64,000 bases of DNA from Trachythela sp. YZ-2020 (lineage: Eukaryota > Cnidaria > Anthozoa > Malacalcyonacea > Clavulariidae), in the NCBI GenBank assembly GCA_016169945.1, contig JADLSH010000191.1, forward strand, positions 1,825,501 through 1,889,500. The letters run 5' to 3'. A program made the translations under genes and the position numbers. How positions within the stretch are numbered: the stretch's first letter is position 1; every line of letters begins with the position of its first letter. This document shows, in pieces, positions 1 to 11,340 of the stretch. The notes beneath the pieces are model-generated. The model had not been told where the DNA came from, did no database searches, and saw nothing but the letters and a program-made list of their open reading frames with translations.

Positions 1-1
1 T

Positions 2-487
2 GAAGAAAATAAACCATTTCTGGACTTCGCATATTTATATTCCTCATGGGTTGGTCGTTTCAAAATCGCCGAGTTCTTTACTTCATTGCTAGCCGGTGCT
101 TTAGTACCGGGCACTGTTTACAAACATGGTGGCGGTTTTGAATTTATGAGCTGTGTCGCTTGGACTACTTTTGTCAACGTGGTTATAGATATTATTCTTC
201 ATCTTGTACGAGTCTGGGATAAACTGGTATTTGTTCGTACTTATCCACAAGTCCTAGTTTGTTTGTGTTTTCTTGGTTCCATCTCGTTATTCATCGCTGG
301 TCTTGTGGAGGTTGGTATTTCACAGTATGCAGAAGATCCCGGCCAAGGTTATGCATCTGCACTATTCGCGATCATGTGTTGTGTCGTGTTGGCCATCGAG
401 TGTTTTGTACACTACAGAAGTTATCGTCAAAAACAGCAAGAACGAGCTACAGAAATGACCGCTATTGATGATCCCAACTTTTACTAG
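2..487 (+). CDS. Tetraspan MARVEL-like membrane protein, 5' end outside window
   Basis: The window opens inside this reading frame, which runs uninterrupted to a TAG at 485-487. The ~161 visible residues contain four hydrophobic stretches with a short polar C-terminus ending in DPNFY, the layout of MARVEL/CMTM/plasmolipin-type tetraspan proteins. Members of that group act in membrane apposition and vesicle trafficking, but family membership here rests on topology and general pattern, not on a diagnostic motif. It is ~90% identical to the complete copy at 4671-5213, so the missing start is about ten residues upstream. Relative to that copy the tail is shorter: the TAEGPATIHH segment is replaced by AIDD. 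There is no intron in the visible part. The pair is a recent tandem duplication later separated by LINE and foldback insertions. Confidence 0.7.
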   Translation, partial: EENKPFLDFAYLYSSWVGRFKIAEFFTSLLAGALVPGTVYKHGGGFEFMSCVAWTTFVNVVIDIILHLVRVWDKLVFVRTYPQVLVCLCFLGSISLFIAGLVEVGISQYAEDPGQGYASALFAIMCCVVLAIECFVHYRSYRQKQQERATEMTAIDDPNFY

Positions 488-512
488 ACATTGATAACTG
501 TGACTCCTTCGA

Positions 513-2290
513 AAAGGGCTAGAGATAGATAGATAGATTATTTAATAACTTATAACTCGCAGCCTCGGTACTATACTTCGGCTGAATAACGTTAAGTTTA
601 CAGAAATATTAAACAATAATTTAGGTTAAATAATTTAGGTGTCCATATAAAAAGAAATATAAAATTAATGAAACTGTTTATGCTAAGTATTTACATAGGC
701 TAAAAACACATTAGGTATGCCATATATGTACTAGAATTACAATTAATAAAATCGAATTACAATTAATTTAAATCTAATTGTCTATAGTTAGGGACTTGAA
801 ATGTTCTTCTTTCTCTTAGAGACACCTCAGAAGAGTTTAATGGCGGTGATAAATGATGTAATTTGTTTTGTGGATCATTAACAATATTTTCAAAAAGTTT
901 AGTTGTCTGGTTCTGTCTTCGGTCGGCCAGTGACACAAGACCTAGTTCGTTAAGTGCATTTTCATGCCGATGTTCAGGAAAAATTATCCTGCAAGTACGT
1001 TTTTGAAGTTTTTCGAGATCATCCGAAAGATATTTTGGAAGAGAGTCATGAAACACTTCACACGTTCTTCACACGCATATTCAGCAACTGGCCGAACACA
1101 AGTGACATAAAACAAAAGAAGATCCTTTGGTGGTAATTTAGCTCGTTTCAATTGCCTCAAAAAAATATAAGCGAGATGAAACCTTTTTACATACGTTCTC
1201 GATATGTGTTTTCCATTTAAGATCGTCAGAGATGGATAGGCCAAGAAGTTTTGCACACGAGACCACTTCAATTTCTTTATTGTTGATTGATAATGACAGC
1301 GTCGAATTCGGCATTCGCAGTTGAAAAGCCAATACGAAATTCTTTACACTTAGATTCCTTTAACTGCATACCATCATTCCTAGACTTCGAGGCGAATTCA
1401 TTAACATAAACTTGCATTGCACTAGAGTAATTTATCACGACTAGGAAAAGCCATGGTCCTAGCTTTGTCCATTGTGGGACACCTGCCGGTACGGTTTTCC
1501 CTTCGGAAAAACAGTCGTCACTCAGCTTAACTCTTTGACTACGATCTGTTAGAAAATCTAATATCCAGTGCAATATAGGTTTTGGAATATCGTATTTTGA
1601 CAATTTGACCGACAGAAGACGATGGTCTATCATGTCAAAGGCTTTACGAAAGTCAAAAAGCATTAATCTGTTTGTGGAGCCGTTGCCGTCTCTGCTTTTG
1701 TTCCAAGAATGCAGAATGCTAATCAGGGCATACGTGGTGCTTGAATTTGGGATGGTTCCAAATTGCCTTTTATCAATCTTAGCTAATACTGCAGGTTTTA
1801 GGTGTCGTTCGACTACAAAGTCTTCGGCTAGTTTTGATAAAATAGGGGTCAAGGATATTGGTCGCAAATGGTTGTTAATATCAGTTATGGGTTTCTTTTT
1901 GGGGATAGCTACAATATCAGCCTCCTTCCACGATTGCGGGACACAGCATTCACAATAAGAACAATTAAATTTAGAATATTTTTAACTGGAAGCTCTAAGA
2001 GATCTGCGTTCTCCTGTAATACCCATGTTGGTATCCCGTCGGGACCGTGGGCTTTCTTTGGATTGAGCGTTGAGAGTTTTTCAAAAACGTCTCCTGCGGT
2101 AACTGTATAAATAGTGGGTTCGTCTGACACATTAGATAACGGATCGTGTTAGTAATCTGGAGTCAGGGGTACGACTCCGCCATTGGGGACAGAAAGATGT
2201 TGTTTATCTCATTCGCTACGTCAATCCTTTCTGTTTTAGTGTGATATTAACTGGGTCTTAGGGCTTTAAGAATTTCTTCGCAATTTCCAC
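513..2290 (-). mobile_element. Decayed non-LTR retrotransposon (CR1/L2-like LINE), reverse transcriptase remnant
   Basis: Read on the minus strand, fragments in several frames give consecutive pieces of a LINE reverse transcriptase: KKAHGPDGIP near 2050, then RPISLTPILSKLAE (about 1860), a fingers/palm block with LMLFDFRKAFDMIDH (about 1650), and GVPQW in place of the usual GVPQG (about 1480). The YxDD catalytic box is missing: sequence passes from the GVPQ block straight to KSKCKEFRIGF. The thumb (LLGLSISDDLKWKTH) and C-terminal LPKYLSDDLEKLQKRTCRI follow at 780-1270. Frameshifts separate the pieces, so it is dead. A GATA microsatellite at 525-540 and AT-rich DNA up to 760 form the 3' end next to the first tetraspan gene. 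Confidence 0.85.
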
Positions 2291-2764
2291 CAGCGGATTT
2301 CGCTCCGCTAAGCTTCACCAGGAGGATGATTTACATTGTTTGAGATGTTGTACACTACTCTCATAATACTTTGCACGACAGATCTTCCTTTCGCGGTTGC
2401 CTCAGGTGTTTGAGTTGGGGAATATTCCCCTGATTGAGGGCTTTCTGGTGTTTCGTAATTGTTCGTTACACCGAACTGTACCAGAAAGCAACGGAAGAAT
2501 AAAGTCCAAACCAGTTGTTACTATACAGTTACTTTATGGTTTCCGTGTTTGGATGGCCTGATCCAAACACGCGGGAATGTTGCGAGAGTTAAGAAAAGCG
2601 CGCGAAATCTCGAGCCGAAGGCGAGTAATTTGGGCACGCATTGTATACATGTTATTTTATAAAATAGTTTCCAAAAGGGAGGTTTTTCCTGCGCAAGAAA
2701 GTACTTTATGAAACATATTGGGGATATCCATCAGTTCTAAATACTTACGAAATGCAAGGCGTGA
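2291..2764. other. Non-coding stretch between two LINE remnants
   Basis: No credible gene is seen. A short inverted motif (gtttggatggcctgatccaaac, about 2547-2568) and mixed repeat-derived sequence lie here. The open frame at 2459-2662 has no recognisable domain and is probably chance. Confidence 0.5.
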
Positions 2765-3394
2765 GCTCGGCCGCAAATGTTAGAAGGAACACTTTGTTCA
2801 TCAAGAATACTGCAGCTAGACGAGCGTTATACATGGCACTGGTTAGATCGCACTTTGGCTACGCAACACAGGTTTGGTCACCACAGTAAACTCGAAAGAA
2901 CACAAAGACGTGCTACTAAATACATTTTAAATCTACCGTTCAGTACAGCCGTTGACTATAAATCGAGGTTACGGTCTTTAAATATTCTTCCTGTAAGCTA
3001 TTGGCACGAATACTTGGACCTTATCTTGTTCTTCAAAATCACACACGGTTTAGTAACACTAAATCCCAACGTTTCGCCAGCTATCCTCATCAATCGTAGA
3101 ACAACCCGATCAACCTCATCAAACACACTGAAATATGTCATCCCCAAATGCAGAACTTCCACCTACCAAAAATCTTTCCTAGTAAGAGCGTGCCGAGTTT
3201 GGAATTATCTTGCAGATGAACTGAACCTCACTATGGATACTAGCCTTATTGTATTTAAATCGGATTTGCTCAAGTACTATTTTACATCGCTGAACATTAA
3301 TTATGATCCTGAAAACTCTCGAACATTTAAGAGTATATGTCTAAAATGTAATTGTGTTCGTAGTCTGTTACGTCCAATATCGTGTTGCTGTTGA
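2765..3394 (+). mobile_element. LINE reverse-transcriptase C-terminal fragment
   Basis: A plus-strand frame encodes LERTQRRATKYILNLP and LPVSYWHEYLDLILFFKI, the C-terminal region typical of CR1/jockey-type LINE proteins, ending with a Cys-rich tail at 3394. The preceding piece, ARRALYMALVRSHFGYATQV (about 2813-2870), is in another frame, so a frameshift lies near 2880. It is in opposite orientation to the LINE remnant at 513-2290 and belongs to a separate insertion. Nothing suggests a functional protein. Confidence 0.8.
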
Positions 3395-3435
3395 ACTGTA
3401 AATAAGATCATACCTGTAGTATATATATATGTGTG

Positions 3436-4269
3436 TATATGACGGTATTTAGTGTTTGTTTCACGAAATTAATAATATCCAGATTATACACATGATTAAC
3501 TTATTGCAATATTATTAGCCCTCCACTCACCAGCTATCTTAGAATTACTAAGACTCCAGCCCTTGTGACACTGGACGGCGGTTTAAAAGGCGGAAGGCTC
3601 AAAACAATTCATTTTTAAATGAATGTTTCGGTTTCGATACGGATGTACGTAGTATCAAAATCAATATCGCGTGATGTTAAGTTCAGGGTCATGGTCATGA
3701 TAATCCGATAATTATTAATTTATACATGCGCATACCAAAGTGCACGAACTAATTAAAGTGTGCTAATATAATATGGTATTTTTAAGTGTATATGTTTCAC
3801 TCAACTGCGATCTACTAGAAAAGCTTCTAGTTATCCCTAAAATAAAGCATAAATGTAAATAATAATATACCATCAGTGCACTCATCCGATTCTCAAAGGT
3901 CGGGATGTCTAGTTACGATCTAACAGGCTTACACCCTTTTCCCGCAGTTAGTTTTGTACACACATATATAAATGCGCATGTATAAATTAATAATTATCGG
4001 ATTATCATGACCATGACCCTGAACTTAACATCACGCGATATTGATTTTGATACTACGTACATCCGTATCGAAACCGAAACATTCATTTAAAAATGAATTG
4101 TTTTGAGCCTTCCGCCTTTTAAACCGCCGTCCAGTGTCACAAGAGCTGGAGTCTTAGTAATTCTAAGATAGCTGGTGAGTGGAGGGCTAATAATATTGCA
4201 ATAAGTTAATCATGTGTATAATCTGGATATTATTAATTTCGTGAAACAAACACTAAATACCGTCATATA
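3436..4269. mobile_element. Foldback element with ~298-bp inverted arms
   Basis: Arm 3436-3733 is the near-perfect reverse complement of 3972-4269. The outer ends read atatgacggtattt and aaataccgtcatat. Only about 240 bp separate the arms. No transposase frame is present. The length of the arms relative to the spacer fits a foldback/long-TIR non-autonomous DNA transposon. It lies between the LINE fragment and the second tetraspan gene. Confidence 0.85.
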
Positions 4270-4670
4270 TTTGCACGCTTCGGCTTGTGCACTCTGTATC
4301 CGCAGTAATTGGCTAAACGCTGTTGCGGTCACCCAGCCGTGGTCATGTACTGTATTTCATTATGTACGTGTTTTTGTCCTGTTATGTAACGTAACATTAT
4401 GTTTCATCGGCAAAGTTTATAAATAAATAAAAAAATAAAAAATCTCTTTTACCCACCACTAACTCTTGTACCTACCGGAATCGCAGGGCCGCGAAAACTG
4501 AAAAGCGAAACATGAAGGCCCACGAGCATGTTTAATAATAGCTTTTTGATCAAATATTTCAACCAATGAAAATATCGCTTGCAATTTTGAAACCTGATCA
4601 ACTCAGTGGATCAACTTGCCTGCCAGATGGCGTCAGCTTAGATCACGGCTGATATCTCGAATCCTTCAAG

Positions 4671-5213
4671 ATGGACGAACAAACAAAGGAACCCGCATCT
4701 GGAACTGAAGAAAATAAACCATTTCTGGACTTCACATATTTATATTCCTCATGGGTTGGTCGTTTCAAAATCGCCGAGTTCTTTACTTCATTGCTAGCCG
4801 GTGCTTTAGTACCGAGAGGTGTTTACAAACATGGTGGCGGTTTTGCATTTATGAGCTTTGTCGCTTGGACTACTTTTATCAACGTGGTTTTGGATATTAT
4901 TCTTCATCTTGTACGAGTCTGGGATAAACTGGTATTTGTTCGTACTTATCCACAAGTCCTAGTGTGTTTGTGTTTTCTTGGTTCCATCTCGTTATTCGTC
5001 GCTAGTCTTGTGGAGGTTGGTATTTCACGGTATGCAGAAGATCCCGGCTTAGGTTATGTATCTGCAATATTCGCGATCATGTGTTGTGTCGTGTTGGCCA
5101 TCGAGTGTTTTGTACACTACAGAAGTTATCGTGAAAAACAGCAAGAACGAGCTGCAGAAATGACCGCGACCGCTGAAGGACCTGCAACTATTCATCATCC
5201 CAACTTTTACTAG
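4671..5213 (+). CDS. Tetraspan MARVEL-like membrane protein (complete, single exon)
   Basis: A 180-residue intronless frame starts at ATG 4671 (MDEQTKEPASGTEENKPF) and ends at TAG 5211-5213. Topology: short acidic N-terminus, four hydrophobic segments at roughly residues 38-58, 62-85, 98-120 and 130-152, and a charged cytoplasmic tail with HYRSYREKQQERAAEM. The four-pass plan with both ends cytoplasmic is that of MARVEL proteins such as plasmolipin and CMTMs, which organise membrane microdomains. This assignment is by topology, and claudin-like or other tetraspan families cannot be ruled out. Its N-terminal ten residues define the start of the truncated paralogue at position 2. Sequence similarity between the copies continues into the 3' UTR (ttgataactgtgactccttcg), confirming a DNA-level duplication. 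Confidence 0.75.
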   Translation: MDEQTKEPASGTEENKPFLDFTYLYSSWVGRFKIAEFFTSLLAGALVPRGVYKHGGGFAFMSFVAWTTFINVVLDIILHLVRVWDKLVFVRTYPQVLVCLCFLGSISLFVASLVEVGISRYAEDPGLGYVSAIFAIMCCVVLAIECFVHYRSYREKQQERAAEMTATAEGPATIHHPNFY

Positions 5214-5600
5214 ACATTGATAACTGTGACTCCTTCGAAAAGGGCTAAAGCGCAACGATTTTGTATGACAATGTTTGCATAGAATATCTGATTACTTGAA
5301 TATACATATTCATAGAAATATACATTATTGATAACACTCACTCTTATGCCGCAGAGGTTAAAGCGCTGCGAATGAGCCTCTACAGACGAGAGATCGTTGA
5401 TGAAGACGTTTGCTTAGAATATATTTACTTTACTCTGAACTGTACCAATATTTGTCATTTATAAATGGTGTCTTTGGTAAACAATGCATAATATTATAGA
5501 CTTGTAATGTTATTCCGAGCTAGCTTTATGTGATAATCTCGAACGTGTGTAGACTTTCCAAAGTCCTTCCCCACTTTCTCAAGCGCTCCCTCGTCGTCAC
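5214..5600. other. 3' flank of tetraspan gene
   Basis: AT-rich DNA with no gene that I can support. The first ~40 bp match the 3' flank of the first tetraspan copy at 488-525. Confidence 0.5.
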
Positions 5601-5639
5601 GCGCGGTCTCTTTTCTCCAATCTCTAACCTAACGGGCGA

Positions 5640-6182
5640 CTTGTGGCAAGTCTGGAACGTGTTACGTGTGGTGCCAGTGTAAGTAGTGTCTTTACCAAAT
5701 ACTGCGGTTCTTTTGGATCAATCTACCTGAAAAATATAATAAGAACTTCGACGTTTCGAGCGAATGCCTTTCATTCTAACTCCAGACAAAGGGCCTTCAT
5801 TCTAACTCCAGACGAAGGGCCTTCGCTCGTAACGTCGAAGTTCTTTGTGCTATAATAGTTCCGTGAAATATGATACCTCCCATGATACTTTGTAAAATAT
5901 TCTAGCTATTCATTATTTCATCATCAAATTATTAAAGTAAAAGTTTTCCCTTTTATATACCATTCCAGTTTAAACATTCAGCTGATAAAAATATTAAACG
6001 TGCGGTGCCAGTGTGGGTAGAGTATAGCAAATACGGCGGTTGACTGTGGTGTAAAACTACCTGAAAAATACAATGAGAACTTCGACGTTTCGAGCGAAGG
6101 CCCTTCGTCTGGAAGTTAGTAGGACTTCCAGAGTTCTCATTGTATTTTTCAGGTAGTTTTACACCACAGTCATGCAACCGCC
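5640..6182. repeat. Inverted MITE copies with the GACGTTTCGAGCGAAGG motif
   Basis: Two related elements. The second (about 6014-6182) is a hairpin: ctgtggtgtaaaactacctg (6045-6064) is matched by its reverse complement near 6153-6172, with aacttcgacgtttcgagcga in the loop-proximal part. The first (5640-5850) carries a similar core with an internal duplication of ccttcattctaactccagac. A third partial copy lies at 50270-50360. No protein is encoded. Confidence 0.7.
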
Positions 6183-6211
6183 GTATTTGATAAAAATATT
6201 ACTTTTACTCT

Positions 6212-6383
6212 GTCGGGGGTTGTACTCAGTCGGGGGTTGTACTCAGTCGGGGGTTGTACTCAGTCGGGGGTTGTACTCAGTCGGGGGTTGTACTCAGTCG
6301 GGGGTTGTACTCAGTCGGGGGTTGTACTCAGTCGGGGGTTGTACTCTGTCGGGGGTTGTACTCTGTCGGGGGTTGTACTCTGT
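6212..6383 (+). repeat. 17-bp minisatellite, ~10 copies
   Basis: Tandem copies of tcgggggttgtactcag. The last units carry a ctctg variant. Open frames over it in several phases are periodicity artefacts. Confidence 0.95.
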
Positions 6384-6836
6384 TGGACCAGTGTTCTATC
6401 TGAAGAGGCCGAAGTTAGGATCGTCTCTAATGAGAAAAACTGCGTGTTTTGTGAAATCACAAAAGCATGTTGCAAATATCGAGAAATTGCAGACCAGGGG
6501 CGTAGGAAGCTGTTAAACTTAGGAAAAGTTTGAGTCTCTAGATCGTTGGAAATGGCATTTTCAGAGTCTTCTCTTTCGTTAGGCCCTTTCATTAATTCTT
6601 TCATTATGATTTGTGAGTCCATGCTATTTGCTGCAATTTTTTTAAAATTCAATTATTTTTGGGGGTTAAAATTCAAGCTATTCCCGGCCCCCCTTTATAA
6701 AATATTGCAGGAATCCTTGCAGAGGTGAAATGCACATACACTAACAACTAGCACGACAGGCCAGCACTCCTAAATACACACATACATTTAAAGGAGAATT
6801 CCACCTTAACGTGTAACGTTAGATATCTTAGTCGGG
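6384..6836. other. Upstream region of the kinesin-tail gene
   Basis: No gene seen. An in-frame stop at 6807-6809 precedes the ATG at 6837, but AG dinucleotides at 6821-6822 and 6830-6831 could serve as acceptors, so the ATG exon might be internal. Confidence 0.4.
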
Positions 6837-9800
6837 ATGTTGAAACGAGAGCGAGAACGTGTGCAAGGGAATTCTAAACCATCGAGTAGTGAAAGTATTT
6901 CTGATCGAAGAAATAGAGAGCGTTTAAACAGAAGAAATGTTTCAGCACCAAATTCTTCGAGTCCTGAAGTATCCTCCGAACAACCAAGACAGACACTTGA
7001 GGTGAGAGCTGTTGTTACGTGAAATGACTTGTTCCTACCTAGTTGTACTTAATTATGGATAGCATTTTCCGTTTAACTCTCACTTGTGGGTGACAATTTA
7101 TGTTATTGTTAGTTGTTGGAGTCAGGTTTATGATTGGGGTTAGGGTTGTAAGTTTAACGCCTGTATTCTAAAAGCTCACACTCAAAGAGTGGAGGTTCAA
7201 TCTGAGCTTCCCTTGAGTGTCAGGGCTGTTCTTGAATAGCTGGAGGGTTAGTGCCGTACCATACTATGTGAGTACTCACCCTCCAGCTATTCAAAAATAG
7301 CACTGACACTCAAGGGAAGCTCAGATTGAACATCCACTCTTTGAGTGTGAGTGAGCTTTTAGAATACAGGCGTAAGTGTAAGAAATTGCTGTGTTTAAAT
7401 TGTGATTGTTAATATGAAAATTGACCGGCTTTTCTCTCTCTTCACGCAGGAACGACAACAGCAACCTGTAGCAACGAGAGAAGAGGCTAATGGACATTCC
7501 ACTAAAACTTCACAGTCACAGCAAATGAAAGGTGAAGTGATGCCGCGTTTTGTATAGGCTGGTGTTACTAAGCACCATCGTGCAGGAGATGGCGGTCAAC
7601 CTGTCAGTGAGAAAATATAGTTCATAATTCCTTCTTGTATTTGGTGGCAAATATATAGAAATGAGAGATGTAGTTCAATGTGCTTGCACTTACTTACCCA
7701 CCACTACTGAGCAGTCTTTACACGACGAGTCATACATATCGTCAAAATTCCCTCCGCCTGCACGATAAACAAACTTATATTTTATGTAGATGACATGTCT
7801 CAAGGAAGACGAGAAGCGTTTGAAGTGTTCCGTGCTGATTACCCTCATAATTCCAACATTGAAGAAAATAAACGGACATTAAAGCAACGGTAAGCCTTCT
7901 TAAACTTGCTGTTTTAACTCGCTGTTGTTGCAGTTGCACTGCTTGCATAGACGTATGAAGCGGGGTGAGGGAACTAGAGGATTAGTAGTTCAGAAACTTT
8001 GCATGGATTGAAAATATGCTTATCAAGATTTTCATTCATGGCTTGTGTTTTAGATATGGCGAAGCGAAGACTCTTGGAGAACAGGTCAACAACTCCAGAA
8101 AGAAAATCAGTAAGTGCGTCTGTATTTGCTTGCTTTTCAAGCTTAGGGCATTTCAAGAAAATATGCTTCATAACATCTTATTCTTTTCTCCACAGATACA
8201 CTGAAAACACAGATTGAACAACATAGAATACGTCGTTCATTGCAAGGTATTTCTCTTTTACACGTCTACAGGACTTTTCGGAAAGAGTAAAAATATTTCA
8301 TTATCACTCGTTTTATTTTACTATTTTCAAAAAACAACAGTGCAAGAAATCTTGTTTTGTTTGCAGTGGAAGACGATCACGATAACGATGAAGAGGATAG
8401 ATTGCGCAATGCTATCGAAGGCGAAAAATCCAGGTATTCTTGAAGATTTCTTTTACCTATGAAAATAATTGTATAATACTTTGTCAGAACTGTAGTCTGT
8501 AGCTATAGATGTGTTTCAATAAGCGCTATCGTGATGATGGTCAATCGATAGTTATCAGAGTGAGAATATGTATGTAGATAATCCTGTATTCTAAGGAAAT
8601 ATATTGAGAGATGTAGTTCTATATTCTTGCTCATATAAAGCCCCGTACAGACAAGCAAGTTTTCCTCGACAAGTTTTCCTTGACAAGGAGCCTTGTTCGA
8701 AAGCTAGTCATGCCAGCTTTTGAACAAAGAACAAAGAAAATTGTTCGCGTGTACGGCCAACAAGGAAAACTTGACAAGGAAATGCGCAGTACGAGGTCGC
8801 ACTGCACACTTATTTTCGATCTAGTTGAGCGGCCATTGCCATTATAAACATGAAGTATTCACTTTTGTCGTTAATACACGAGCTCGTAAAACTTGTCAAG
8901 GGAAAATTGATGGGAAAAAACTTGTTTGCCGTACACACGACCAAGTAAACTCGACAAGAAACCTGTCAAGGAAAACTTGCTCGCCTGTATGGGGCTTAAG
9001 TGTCAACATTTCTGAAGTTGACCACCGTCTGTTGTCCTGTAAATCTTACTGAAACATCACCAATAATGACCATTTCTATTTCCAGATACAAAGAAGCATT
9101 TACTCGTCTTCGATCACTGAAAACAGAAATTGAACATTTACAACATCTGTTGGAAAAATCTAAAGTTCAAATGCAGAAAGATTTTGAAGTATGGTGGAAC
9201 GAACAATCTTCACTACCTCACAGCACTCAGAATAAGAAGGTAGCCACGGCATGGAAGACACCCACACCACCTCTATCTCCAATCAAGCCACAGGACAGCC
9301 GTCCTCGTTCGTCAACTGATCCTCGTTCTACTCAGGGCTCTGCACGATCAGACGACCCCCGGTCTACTAGACTACAAACTGAAGCTAGACTGGCATCTGG
9401 GCCTCTATCAGGGGAGTTGGATCATTGGAGAAACCCTGTTGGATGTGAGAAATCTTCCAGAGAGGATAAACGGCATTCCTCAGGCGAGAGAAGAGATATA
9501 AAGAATGCTTATGAAGACGCCAAGCGATTCAGGTAATTATCTATGTAGTGAGTGAGTTGGTCGGTCAGTCGATCGGTTGGTTGGTCGGTCGGTCGGTTGG
9601 TCGGTCGGTCGGTTGGTCGGTCGGTTGGTTGGTTGGTCAGTTGGTTGGTTGGTCGGTTGGTTGGTCGGTCGATCGGTCAATTTGGATACATGTAGCTTGT
9701 TTGGAGGGTTAACCTGGCAATGTGTAAGGGCTTCGGTTAGATTCCCAACCTTACCATTGAGAAGATAGCTTGTTCTTTAGTGTCAAATGTATCAATTATA

Positions 9801-9916
9801 TTTCTAGCTCTTCCAATGGCAAAAGTTCATTCAATTTAACTGGTGACAGTCTGGCAGATGAAGACATCATGGCGTTTATTCGAGCAAGACAGTCGTTACT
9901 TGACCAACGAGGTTAG
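6837..9916 (+). CDS. Kinesin-like protein of the KIF6/KIF9 type, tail region only
   Basis: Eight exons join in frame with consensus GT-AG sites: 6837-7001, 7450-7531, 7790-7889, 8054-8109, 8196-8246, 8367-8433, 9086-9532 and 9808-9916, giving 358 residues. The mid-part ([36 protein letters not shown], then [20 protein letters not shown] and FEVWW) matches my knowledge of the conserved tail coiled coil of KIF6/KIF9, axonemal kinesins. The last exon ([19 protein letters not shown], stop) matches the C-terminal motif of that family. A Ser/Pro/Arg-rich linker ([14 protein letters not shown] onward) separates the two. No motor domain (Walker A, switch motifs) is found upstream in this window. Either the motor exons lie beyond the left edge, with the tetraspan genes nested in an intron, or this is a motorless gene. 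Introns 2, 3 and 6 contain MITEs. Confidence 0.75.
7158..7375. mobile_element. Hairpin MITE in kinesin-tail intron 1
   Basis: cctgtattctaaaagctcac at 7160 is matched by its complement ending at 7372, and ccctccagctattcaa pairs with ttgaatagctggaggg. The arms are ~95 bp with a ~25-bp spacer. It is non-coding. Confidence 0.8.
7555..7695. mobile_element. Copy of the intronic 'actaagcac-tatcgtgca' MITE family
   Basis: Contains gttactaagcaccatcgtgc, then agtgagaaaata and tatttggtggcaaata, as in about ten other places in the window (8510-8637, 10841-11038, 16424-16620, 21425-21487, 22885-23050, 34690-34925, 37735-37870, 38765-38905, 44690-44795). Confidence 0.7.
8638..8997. mobile_element. MITE with aagccccgtacagac termini, nested in another MITE
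   Basis: The termini aagccccgtacagacaagca and tgctcgcctgtatggggctt (imperfect) are inverted. The sequence before (8510-8637) and after (8998-9055) are the two halves of one copy of the intronic MITE family, so this insertion is the younger of the two. The interior has many aacttg/caagtt motifs and no ORF. Confidence 0.8.
9545..9690 (+). repeat. GGTC/GGTT tetranucleotide array
   Basis: Runs of ggtcggtcggttggtc in kinesin intron 7. A slightly longer version lies in the duplicated copy at 13180-13325. The G-pairs every four bases could allow two-tier G-quadruplexes. That is an inference from sequence only. Confidence 0.9.
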
Positions 9917-10097
9917 TTTGCAACGATATTATTATAAAACGGCATTTGTTCATATAAATGAAGTTTTTATTCGTTCACTTGTTTTCTCACGTGTTCAAAT
10001 CATAAATAACATTGGTTTAGTCGGTCTTAAAATTTGGAAACCCAAAGCCTTTGTCTTGAATAAATCGGGACACTGGCAGAGGAATGGTGGTTACGTC

Positions 10098-10203
10098 ATG
10101 CCTGTCTAACAGCACGTCATGCACGTCTAACAGCACGTCATGCACGTCTAACAGCACGTCATGCACGTCTAACAGCACGTCATGCACGTCTAACAGCACG
10201 TCC
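10098..10203 (+). repeat. 21-bp minisatellite, ~5 copies
   Basis: Repeats built from cacgtctaacagcacgtcat. The duplicate locus at 13745-14022 has ~13 copies, so copy number diverged after the segmental duplication. Confidence 0.95.
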
Positions 10204-10523
10204 TAAGCTCTCCACAGAGTGTTCCTTCCTTCCTCCATGGCAGTTTCAAGCCATTTCTTCAACTTCCTGTAGACCAACAAGTACTCACCACGTATATCTT
10301 CCGACCTTGTTAAAACTCGAACCAATAATAATCTATAAATAGTAACCCCACTTTATAAACTCATGTCTACCCTCAAAAGGTTGTTGATAAGGCAAAGAAC
10401 ATATACCAGGGATAGTAACAAGACTATAATGATTATCAAAATTTATTAAAGATTGCACATTCAATGTGAAAGCGTCACAAACTACACTACATTGAACTTT
10501 AGTTCGCTTGTTTATTATGATTT

Positions 10524-11214
10524 TTAAACTTTATAACATAAAGTTTTCTTTCGATTTCTAGCATCATCCAGACATCCACACTGACAACGTAGACTCACCC
10601 AGAGGCAAACTTCAGGCAAACCACGACAAAACACACCTTGTTTGAAACAATTTTCACAACACTCGTGCAGTTTCGCGCATTTGCATTCATCATTCACTGT
10701 AATCAAGCATGCTCCATAGCGAGCATCGCAAAATGGGTACGGTTGACCTTTCGATATTGTCATCTCAAGTTGCGTTTGGTCACTTTGGTCCTAAATAAAA
10801 ACATAAAATAATTTACAATTACTGTATTGGGTTAACTGGGGCAGGATTTATAACTAAGCACTATCGTGCAGCAGGTGGTGGACAATCTGCAGTTGTCAGA
10901 GTGAGAAAATAATGATAATTCATTTCAAAAATGGCAGTAGTCTTGTTATTAGTGTAGTTCAACTGATACTGAGTATCAAGATTTCTGAAGTTGACCATCA
11001 TCTGATGTCGTGTAACGCTTACTGAAACCCACCAATTTACTAATTTTGAATAAGATAAAAAGATATAAACCTGCATTTCAAAATTGTTGCTTTCGTCTAT
11101 CTCTGTTCCATCTGCTCCTTCCAAAATGTCTTCTTCAGCATTCTCAAAAGACGCTCCTTTTACGAAGGCAAAGATGCCGAAAGCCAACATACACAGCGCC
11201 AAAATGTTCTTCAT
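10524..11214 (-). CDS. Secreted cysteine-rich peptide precursor, copy 1
   Basis: Two exons on the minus strand, 11214-11071 (48 residues) and 10790-10524 (88 residues plus stop), joined at consensus sites. Exon 1 begins with a clear signal peptide (MKNILALCMLAFGIFAFVKG) and an acidic pro-like segment rich in Glu/Asp. Exon 2 encodes a mature region with 13 cysteines, including a CxC pair, a CC doublet and a closely spaced CxCxC cluster near the C-terminus. I do not recognise the cysteine framework. Signal, acidic propeptide and Cys-rich domain together resemble venom peptides or antimicrobial peptides of cnidarians and other invertebrates, but function is unproven. An odd cysteine count suggests a free thiol or a dimer. 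The intron carries a MITE. A second copy lies at 16110-16797. Confidence 0.7.
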
Positions 11215-11340
11215 CTTGCTTCACGAATGTACAGTATCTTGTAGCTCTGATCACAATAAACAAATTAAGAACACTGGGGAAGTTAAAAAGCTGTATTTAT
11301 AGAATAATAGTTCACCAGACAGGTTTTCCTTAAGGAGTTA

